In this document: in pieces, positions 1 through 5,210 of the stretch
Position numbering within the stretch: position 1 is the first letter of the stretch
Layout of the letters: each line of letters opens with the position of its first letter
DNA from: an uncultured Lentisphaeria bacterium
GTDB taxonomy: Bacteria; Verrucomicrobiota; Lentisphaeria; Victivallales; Victivallaceae
Length of the DNA: 5,210 nt
Direction of reading: 5' to 3'
NCBI GenBank assembly: GCA_903821255.1
Contig: CAIJKT010001154.1
Coordinates: 1 to 5,210, forward strand
The notes under the pieces: model-generated
The model's input: the letters and a program-made list of their open reading frames with translations, nothing else
Database searches by the model: none
What the model was told of the DNA's origin: nothing
Made by a program: the position numbers and the translations under genes

Positions 1-324
1 CTGCCTCTTGCGGCCAGTCGCAAAATAATCTGTTTCCAGCTTACCGATGTGCTGAATTCCAGGATGAAATTCGGCAACCGCGCACACACAAGACTGGAAC
101 AGTGGGGAGAACTGCCGCTGCTGCTCAGAGCGGGCAGGGCCGACCTCTGCTTGAACCTCACTGGTGCCGGAGGGTACCGGGTTACCGCGCTGGCATTGGA
201 CGGAACGGAAAAACAGGATGTTCCCGTCAGCTATAGCGCCGGCGTGTTGCGTTTCTCTGCCGATACCAGTTTGTATGCAGGTACTATGGTTTACCTGATT
301 CAGCCTGCCGGAGCAAAACAATAA
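1..324 (+). CDS. C-terminal end of a probable glycoside hydrolase or related secreted carbohydrate-active protein (5' partial)
   Basis: The frame is open from base 1 to a TAA at 322-324, giving 107 visible residues. A GTG at 49 could be read as a start, but the codons upstream (LPLAASRKIICFQLTD) continue the same protein-like sequence without a stop and no ribosome site precedes it, so this is the tail of a longer gene. The visible part has the alternating hydrophobic pattern of a small beta-sandwich. The segments QLTDVLNSRMKFG, EQWGELPLLLRAGRADLCL and YRVTALALDGT resemble the closing domain of large uncharacterised glycosidases from Lentisphaerota and Planctomycetes; that resemblance is from memory. 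No catalytic residue can be assigned, because the catalytic part would lie upstream. It is followed after 43 bases by a same-strand glycosidase gene, which fits a shared sugar-degradation cluster. The function of the whole protein is unknown. Confidence 0.6.
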   Translation: MPLAASRKIICFQLTDVLNSRMKFGNRAHTRLEQWGELPLLLRAGRADLCLNLTGAGGYRVTALALDGTEKQDVPVSYSAGVLRFSADTSLYAGTMVYLIQPAGAKQ

Positions 325-367
325 CAATCTGTATGCAATAAAATTTAATTTTTTAAGGAATAAATTA
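325..367 (+). promoter_or_regulatory. AT-rich intergenic leader before the GH37-like gene
   Basis: This 43-base gap has only 7 G or C bases, in strong contrast to the GC-balanced coding sequence on both sides. It contains runs of A and T (AAAATTTAATTTTTTAA) and ends in the ribosome site of the next gene. There is no inverted repeat that would make a terminator, so read-through from the upstream gene is likely. A weak internal promoter is possible given the composition, but no clear -35/-10 pair can be pointed to. The main role is probably an unstructured translation-initiation region. Confidence 0.4.
355..359 (+). promoter_or_regulatory. Ribosome binding site of the GH37-like gene
   Basis: AAGGA lies 8 bases before the ATG at 368, in an AT-rich, probably unstructured leader. 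Its spacing is close to ideal and it fixes the start of the downstream gene at 368. Confidence 0.75.
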
Positions 368-1639
368 ATGTATTTTTCAGCAAAGCAAATCGACAACGTA
401 TGTGAATACATCCGTAACCATTGGGACGAAAGCGTCCACGATGACCGGAAAACACCGCCGCCGGAAAATATAATTCCGCTGCCGGTTCCTCATACGGTAC
501 CATGTCTGCATGGATTTTTCCGGTTATTTTTTTACTGGGATACATATTTTACCAATGCCGGATTACTGGCCCAGGGACGCCTCGATTTAGCGCTGGGCAA
601 TTGCGAGGCGATGGCATGGCTGATCGACCGCAATGGTTTTGTACCCAATAGTACTTTCCGCAGCGACCATAACCGTTCGCAGCCGCCTTATTTCAGTCTG
701 ATGGTTCGCGAGGCATATGAAATTAGCGGCGATCGTGACTGGCTGGTGCGGATGGCTTCAATGGTTAAAAAAGAATATCAGTTCTGGATGACAGCGCGCT
801 TTTCTCCGCTTGGTCTGAACCGTCACGGCGAACATGCGGAACGTGTTTTTCTGCTGCGGTTTTATAATGGACTGCTGCATGACCGTCTCGGACTGTCACT
901 GGATATTGCCGACAGCGGGAAGATTGAGCTGTCGCGGCGGTATTTGGCCGAAGCGGAAACCGGCTGGGATTTTAATCCGCGTTTCGAGCAGCGCTGCCCG
1001 GATTTCTGTCCGGTTGATCTGAATACCAACTTATGGCGTTATGAAAAGGATCTGGCTTTTTATGCCCGTGAAACCGGATCGGGCGATGCCGGATATTACG
1101 AAGATGCGGCCGCACGGCGTCAGGAATTAATGCGCCGTTACATGTGGGATGAAAGTCGCGGCTTGTTCATGGATTATGACTACGTGAACATGAAGACAGG
1201 CACAACTGCCAGTCTCGCATCATTTCATCCTTTGTGGCTGGGACTGGCGAATAATCGCGAAGCCGGTATGACTGCGGCCGGTCTGCCGCTTTTTGAACAC
1301 GCACACGGCTTGGCAGTATGCGAAAAAATCGAGTCTCCGGTGTACTACCAGTGGGGGTATCCGAACGGCTGGCCGCCGTTGACGATGACGGTGGTGCAAA
1401 GCTTAATGCACTATGGCCGCACTGACGACGCCAGACGGATTGCCGGAAAATATATTACCTGGGCGACTCGCTATTTTGAAAGCACCGGACAGCTCTGGGA
1501 AAAATTCGATGCAGTTACCGGAACGCTTGCCGGAGGAGAGTATGAGGCGCAACCCATGATGGGCTGGAGCGCCGGAGTATTCGTTAAGATGGCGGAAATA
1601 TGGCAGTCCGGAAACAATAGGGAAATGAGTGTAAAATGA
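368..1639 (+). CDS. Trehalase-superfamily (GH37-like) glycoside hydrolase, cytoplasmic, specificity uncertain
   Basis: This 423-residue protein has no signal peptide and is shorter than the roughly 550-residue E. coli trehalases. Homology to GH37 is clear along its length. Visible matches are YWDTYF (56-61), GFVPN followed by RSQPP (90-94 and 103-107), ETGWDFNPRF (197-206, like ESGWDFSSRW), PVDLN (215-219), QWGYPNGWPP (328-337), WEKFD (377-381) and GGEY plus GW (389-400). By alignment from memory with E. coli periplasmic trehalase, Asp201 corresponds to the general acid Asp312 and Glu378 to the base Glu496. Asn94, Arg103 and Glu391 also match active-site residues. However, the PGGRFxExYxWD signature is changed to HGFFRLFFYWD, so its Arg is lost, QWD has become QWG, and the RPRPE-type loop is not recognisable in residues 150-180. 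The fold and an inverting glycosidase reaction are likely, but trehalose as substrate is doubtful. Related clan GH-G enzymes (GH63, including mannosylglycerate hydrolases) are an alternative comparison. The stop overlaps the next start (ATGA), so translation is probably coupled. Confidence 0.85.
   Translation: MYFSAKQIDNVCEYIRNHWDESVHDDRKTPPPENIIPLPVPHTVPCLHGFFRLFFYWDTYFTNAGLLAQGRLDLALGNCEAMAWLIDRNGFVPNSTFRSDHNRSQPPYFSLMVREAYEISGDRDWLVRMASMVKKEYQFWMTARFSPLGLNRHGEHAERVFLLRFYNGLLHDRLGLSLDIADSGKIELSRRYLAEAETGWDFNPRFEQRCPDFCPVDLNTNLWRYEKDLAFYARETGSGDAGYYEDAAARRQELMRRYMWDESRGLFMDYDYVNMKTGTTASLASFHPLWLGLANNREAGMTAAGLPLFEHAHGLAVCEKIESPVYYQWGYPNGWPPLTMTVVQSLMHYGRTDDARRIAGKYITWATRYFESTGQLWEKFDAVTGTLAGGEYEAQPMMGWSAGVFVKMAEIWQSGNNREMSVK
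1619..1623 (+). promoter_or_regulatory. Weak ribosome site for the secreted GH-A gene
   Basis: AGGGA lies 12 bases before the ATG at 1636, a longer spacing than optimal. As the start codon overlaps the preceding stop codon in ATGA (1636-1639), initiation probably depends partly on ribosomes ending the upstream gene. Confidence 0.4.
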
Positions 1640-1710
1640 AAAGATTTATGCCGGTTTTATCCATATTGTTTATCACAATTATTTTATTTGGCGGATCAAT
1701 AATAGAAGCA
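1636..1710 (+). other. Signal peptide of the GH-A enzyme
   Basis: Residues 1-25 show a basic n-region (MKR), a hydrophobic core (about residues 5-19, LSILFITIILFGG) and a probable signal peptidase I site after IEA, before Gln26. There is no Cys at +1, so a lipoprotein is unlikely. This places the enzyme in the periplasm or outside the cell, unlike the proteins encoded on either side. Confidence 0.8.
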
Positions 1711-4542
1711 CAAACTGTATTGGCGGAATGGAATGGCGCAGAGTCAAAAAATATTCCCCGCAATGCCGGATTTCATGTGGACGAAGGTTCTGGAGCAAAA
1801 GCAGTGCTGCTGTACGACAACACAACGGTTTCTCCCGGCGGTTCCGGTGCTTTGAAAATTGAAATCAACGCTTTGGCATCAACGCCGGTCAGCCATAACA
1901 TTCAAATGTGGTTTATGTATCCAAAAGGCGTTGAATCCGGCAGAAACTATCGCATTTCGCTTCTCATCAAAGCCAGCCGGAATATTTGTATAAAGCCCCG
2001 GATTATTCAGGATGGAGGCGGCTATGCCGTTATCGGCGAACCTGGCGAAACAGAAGTTGCGCTTAGTCAGGAATGGAAGAATCTCGTTTTCGAATTTGTC
2101 GCCAATGAAGGTTTTAAGGAAAAGCCGGTACGGGTGGCGTCGCTTGGCGGACTCGGGTTGCTTGAACCCGGAACTGTCATCGATATTGCCTGCTGGAAAT
2201 TTGAGCTGACTGCAAATCAAAAATCTTCTGCAACGCCTGCCGTTTCCGCAAAGGCTGCTCCATTCACCCTGACCTCCAGCCAGTTTGTCCAATGGTATCA
2301 ATTGGGAGAGAATGTAAAATTTACGTTGAAAAAAGGCGGCGTTCCCGCCACGATGCAAACGCTAACCGGAAGGATCTGCGATGTAAAAGGCAGGACGGTG
2401 GATACAATCACCGTGAATAATGAAACATTTCTTGCTTCCGGCTGGAACTGGAAACCAGCGCTGCCGGGATACTACGAAATTATTTTTGAATACCGCGATA
2501 CTGAATCTCCCGTTCCTGTGATTCTAACCGAATCATATACTATGACAATTCCGAAAACGGAAACAGTTGTTAATTTTCCCCGCGACCGTTTCTCAATTGC
2601 GGTAGCGCCGTCCGCGCCGCGTCAGCCATCGCAACGTTGTCCGCGTTTTGGCTTCAGCACCTTTGGCGAATGGGGGGCCTTCCGTATGGCTAATCTGATC
2701 GGATTTGATTTTGTGCGCCTTTTCATCCCATGGGGCACCAAGGACATGAATGCTGAAAAGGCGGTTGAAACGGCCAAAGGTCAATACCATTGGACAGAAC
2801 TTGATGCTCAAATTGCCGCCGCCACTGATTGCGGCTTTGATCTCGTCGGGACGATCATGGGCACCCCGCTCTGGGCGTCATCCCGTCCGGAAGAGACCAG
2901 CAGGCATGTGCATGTGCCGGGCTGGTCATCCTATGCACCAAAGAACATTGACGACTTCGGTGATTTCAGTCGTGCTCTGGCTACACGTTACGGCAGGACT
3001 GTCCATACCTGGGAAATATGGAACGAGCCGCATCTGCCTGGATATAGCTGTTACTGGCTGGACACCCCGGAAAAATTTGTCAGCCTGATGAAATCCGGTT
3101 ATCAATCAATCAAAGCGGTACAGCCGGATGCGACTGTATGGTACGGCGGACTGGTTGGTGTCAAATCCATTGCCTTCTATAAAGAAACACTGCGTCTGGG
3201 CGCAAGCCGCTGGTTCGATAAACTGGCTCTGCATGGCGGGATGGTCAATGCCGGCCGCTTCAACAAGTTGAACGCCGATTACGGGGTTCCGGCTAAGCCG
3301 TGGGTAAATTCCGAAGATCATGCCATTTTGAAAGGAAACGGCAGCGGAACGTATGTTGCTACGGAGGCTAACATAGCCAAGGAGTTGATTTACGATTTTC
3401 TGTATCAGATGAAACACGGCGCGGAAAGAATCTCGCTGTTCGAAATGCGCAGTCTGGTGGATCGTGAAGTGATTCCATATTCGGAAAAAGCCGGAGTTAT
3501 GTGGCATTGCGCCGGACTTTTCCGCCAGCGTCCGCGTTACGAACCCAGATATGTGGCCGTCGTAGCCCGCACTTTTCTTGATCAACTGGAAAAAGATGCT
3601 GCATATCAGAACGAATGTATCTCAGGAGTACAGAAATCAGTGTTGCTGCGCAACGGCGGCGGCTTTCTTCTCGTGACATGGAACGATGGAAACATTCCGA
3701 TAGCAATGGCTCCTGAACTGGCGGCGATGCTCATGCCGTCGTCCAGAATGGTGGATGCCGAAGGACGGAATGTTTCACTGGATACTTTATTGGAACCGGG
3801 AATTTTGTATTTTATCACGGGAGTCAACGCAGAAAAAATGCCCGACCGCAAAGCGGAGGTGCTGATTTCTGAAAATGACAAAAAACAGCGCACGCTCGGT
3901 CTTGTCAAAGGACACGGTAATCGCGGACCGCTGTTCCAATCGGTCAACGGCATGGTCAGTGATCAAGCATTCTGGAACACCTTGAACTGGAATTGGGTTT
4001 CAATTATAGATCAGACGGCTGTGCCGCATGATTTCCGGGCGCGCTTTGCCATAGGCGTCACTGATACTGGTTTTGATCTGGCCGTCGCGGTGGATGACGC
4101 CGTCTTTTTCCAGAAAGAATCAAACGGACAGTACTGGAATGGTGACAGTGTACAATTTGCTATCGATACCATGGGGACGGGCTTCCCGGGAGATCAAGTG
4201 GAGTTTGTTGCCGCCCTGACTCCTTCGGGGCCGGTTCTCATAAAAAATATGGCCGCCCGTCTCGGCGGCGCTCTTCCCGACCGCTTTACTCCGGGAGGTC
4301 AACCGCTGAAATACGGCAGCATCGCCGCGGAGCACCGGAATAATCATATCCTGTACAAGATGCATATCGATTGGACGGAATGTTATCCGTTCATTTTTGA
4401 CGCCGCACGCCCTGTGCGTTTTTCTGTTCTGGTCAACAACAATGACGGGAAAGGCAGAGCCGGATATCTGGAATGGACGGGCGGCATTGGCGGAAAGGAC
4501 AAAGATCCTGCAATGTACGGCAATGTAACATGCGATAAATAA
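1636..4542 (+). CDS. Secreted multidomain clan GH-A glycoside hydrolase (GH39-like) with CBM9-like C-terminal domain
   Basis: This 968-residue protein starts with a signal peptide (about 1-25). Residues 27-193 look like a jelly-roll carbohydrate-binding module of the CBM4/9/22 type (GRNYRISLLIKAS, then LSQEWKNLVFEF). A short Ala/Ser/Pro-containing linker (194-207) leads to an Ig-like beta domain (208-306). A TIM barrel spans about 330-650: GFDFVRLFIPW (356-366), YHWTELDAQIAAA (384-396), GTPLWASS (409-416), then HTWEIWNEPH (457-466) with Glu464 as probable acid/base, and KPWVNSED (554-561) with Glu560 as probable nucleophile. This order is typical of retaining clan GH-A enzymes, closest in style to GH39-like beta-glycosidases, although GH5 and GH10 relatives cannot be excluded. 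Residues 660-732 form a beta-rich extension of the barrel. Residues 765-968 resemble CBM9 (DLAVAVDDAVFF, YWNGDSVQFAID, and LEWTGGIGGKDKDPAMYG near the end). The ATG at 1636 is preferred over ATG 1648 because it supplies the basic n-region of the signal peptide. The enzyme probably acts outside the cytoplasm on a polysaccharide; the substrate is unknown. Confidence 0.85.
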   Translation: MKRFMPVLSILFITIILFGGSIIEAQTVLAEWNGAESKNIPRNAGFHVDEGSGAKAVLLYDNTTVSPGGSGALKIEINALASTPVSHNIQMWFMYPKGVESGRNYRISLLIKASRNICIKPRIIQDGGGYAVIGEPGETEVALSQEWKNLVFEFVANEGFKEKPVRVASLGGLGLLEPGTVIDIACWKFELTANQKSSATPAVSAKAAPFTLTSSQFVQWYQLGENVKFTLKKGGVPATMQTLTGRICDVKGRTVDTITVNNETFLASGWNWKPALPGYYEIIFEYRDTESPVPVILTESYTMTIPKTETVVNFPRDRFSIAVAPSAPRQPSQRCPRFGFSTFGEWGAFRMANLIGFDFVRLFIPWGTKDMNAEKAVETAKGQYHWTELDAQIAAATDCGFDLVGTIMGTPLWASSRPEETSRHVHVPGWSSYAPKNIDDFGDFSRALATRYGRTVHTWEIWNEPHLPGYSCYWLDTPEKFVSLMKSGYQSIKAVQPDATVWYGGLVGVKSIAFYKETLRLGASRWFDKLALHGGMVNAGRFNKLNADYGVPAKPWVNSEDHAILKGNGSGTYVATEANIAKELIYDFLYQMKHGAERISLFEMRSLVDREVIPYSEKAGVMWHCAGLFRQRPRYEPRYVAVVARTFLDQLEKDAAYQNECISGVQKSVLLRNGGGFLLVTWNDGNIPIAMAPELAAMLMPSSRMVDAEGRNVSLDTLLEPGILYFITGVNAEKMPDRKAEVLISENDKKQRTLGLVKGHGNRGPLFQSVNGMVSDQAFWNTLNWNWVSIIDQTAVPHDFRARFAIGVTDTGFDLAVAVDDAVFFQKESNGQYWNGDSVQFAIDTMGTGFPGDQVEFVAALTPSGPVLIKNMAARLGGALPDRFTPGGQPLKYGSIAAEHRNNHILYKMHIDWTECYPFIFDAARPVRFSVLVNNNDGKGRAGYLEWTGGIGGKDKDPAMYGNVTCDK

Positions 4543-4545
4543 GGA
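4541..4545 (+). promoter_or_regulatory. Ribosome binding site of the GH5-like gene
   Basis: AAGGA starts within the TAA stop codon of the preceding gene and lies 11 bases before the ATG at 4557. Together with the 14-base gap between the genes, this supports cotranscription and the chosen start. Confidence 0.6.
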
Positions 4546-4556
4546 TTTGGAATAAA

Positions 4557-5210
4557 ATGAAAAAGAGTTTTTTTAGTGAATCAGGATTATTCGTCACCGG
4601 GGTGAATTACTGGGCGTCACATGCGGCAACTGAAATGTGGTCGAAATGGGACGAATCCGTCGTGGATAAGGATTTGGCGATTCTATCAGCTCACGGCGCC
4701 AGGGTGATCCGGGTGTTTCCGCTATGGCCGGATTTTCAGCCGATCAGCCGTCTTTACAAAGCTGACGGTACGCCGGTGGAATATCGCTTCGGAGAAGATG
4801 AATTACCTGATACCGCGGCCGGCCGCGCCGGTGTCAGTGAAGTTATGATGACGAGATTCGAACGTTTCGCCGATCTGGCCGCCAAACACAGTATTTCAAT
4901 AATCGTGGCGCTGATAACCGGACAAATGACGAATCGGCTGTTCATGCCGCCGGGACTGACCGGAATGAACCCTGTCAATAACCCAGAGGCGCTGATCTGG
5001 GAAGTGCGGTTCGTCAAGTATTTCGTTTCCCGGATGAAGGATCATTCCGCCATCGCGGCCTGGAATTTTGGTAATGAAAGCAACTATTTCGGCAAGGCGG
5101 ACAGTGCCGCCGAGGCTTCAACCTGGATGTCGCTGATCGCCGATGCCATCCGGGTTTCCGATTCAGAGCATCCGTTGATTTCCGGCATGGACGGCAACAG
5201 CATTGCCGGC
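4557..5210 (+). CDS. Clan GH-A (GH5-like) glycoside hydrolase, 3' partial
   Basis: An uninterrupted frame runs from ATG 4557 to the window end, giving 218 residues. There is no signal peptide (MKKSFFSESGLFVTGVNYW leads straight into the first barrel strand), so the protein is predicted to be cytoplasmic. Barrel landmarks typical of GH5-type enzymes are GVNYWAS (15-21), DLAILSAHGARVIRVFPLW (39-57, with Arg52 at the position of the usual conserved Arg), FERFADLAAKHSISIIVALI (101-120) and AAWNFGNES (167-175). Glu174 is the probable acid/base. The second catalytic Glu would lie beyond the window. The usual Pro after the catalytic Glu is replaced by Ser. Candidate activities include beta-mannanase, beta-mannosidase, beta-glucosidase or beta-galactosidase types; none can be chosen from this part. 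The start is supported by AAGGA 11 bases upstream and by the 14-base gap after the secreted GH-A gene. Confidence 0.8.
   Translation, partial: MKKSFFSESGLFVTGVNYWASHAATEMWSKWDESVVDKDLAILSAHGARVIRVFPLWPDFQPISRLYKADGTPVEYRFGEDELPDTAAGRAGVSEVMMTRFERFADLAAKHSISIIVALITGQMTNRLFMPPGLTGMNPVNNPEALIWEVRFVKYFVSRMKDHSAIAAWNFGNESNYFGKADSAAEASTWMSLIADAIRVSDSEHPLISGMDGNSIAG

Noticed and set aside
49..324. Independent 91-residue gene beginning at GTG 49.
   Set aside because: The reading frame continues upstream to base 1 with protein-like sequence, and no ribosome site precedes the GTG, so it is better read as the end of a longer gene.
325..367. Rho-independent terminator between the first two genes because of the T-run at 349-354.
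   Set aside because: No GC-rich stem precedes the T-run, so a terminator is not supported.
1879..2358. 159-codon open frame on the minus strand opposite the secreted GH-A gene.
   Set aside because: It lies wholly within a gene with clear domain signals, and its translation shows no recognisable domain or sensible start context.
3106..3585. 159-codon minus-strand open frame opposite the catalytic barrel.
   Set aside because: It mirrors the region coding for the barrel, including the nucleophile Glu, and its translation is rich in Gln, His and Arg without a domain pattern, as expected for a shadow frame.
4568..4574. Run of seven T residues in codons 4-6 of the GH5-like gene, a possible slippage or phase-variation site.
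   Set aside because: It encodes ordinary Phe codons, the frame is intact, and seven bases is a modest run in a sequence with AT-rich gene starts; nothing else suggests switching.
4816..4828. GC-rich palindrome GCGGCCGGCCGC, considered as a hairpin or protein-binding site.
   Set aside because: It lies inside a coding region, encodes a plausible Ala-Ala-Gly-Arg-Ala stretch, has no loop or T-run, and is expected from GCC/CGG-rich codon use.

Overview
The window is part of a one-strand (+) carbohydrate-degradation cluster of four genes. The first and last are cut by the window edges. Nothing convincing is coded on the minus strand, and no RNA gene, CRISPR array, mobile element or terminator is visible. 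The moderate GC content, AT-rich gene leaders with AAGGA ribosome sites, and large secreted glycosidases with several accessory domains recall Lentisphaerota (Victivallales) or related PVC-group bacteria from gut or sediment. This placement rests on style and protein resemblance only and is tentative.

Layout: (1) positions 1-324, the 3' end of a gene whose visible C-terminus looks like the closing beta-sandwich of a large glycoside hydrolase; (2) a 43-base AT-rich gap with a good ribosome site; (3) 368-1639, a cytoplasmic protein of the trehalase superfamily (GH37-like, (alpha/alpha)6 barrel) that keeps both catalytic acids but has lost parts of the trehalase signatures; (4) 1636-4542, overlapping the previous gene by ATGA, a 968-residue secreted protein: signal peptide, jelly-roll domain, Ig-like domain, clan GH-A TIM barrel (GH39-like, acid/base in WNEP) and a C-terminal CBM9-like domain; (5) 4557-5210 (runs off the end), 14 bases further on, the N-terminal two thirds or so of a second clan GH-A (GH5-like) hydrolase without a signal peptide.

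The tight spacing suggests a single transcript. A working model, which is inference, is that the secreted modular enzyme binds and cuts a plant, algal or host glycan outside the cytoplasm, and that the enzymes without signal peptides finish the oligosaccharides inside. No transporter or regulator lies in the window, and the substrate cannot be named from sequence alone. The most interesting point is the combination of a trehalase-like fold with altered substrate-binding motifs and beta-glycosidase-type neighbours, which suggests a specificity other than trehalose.
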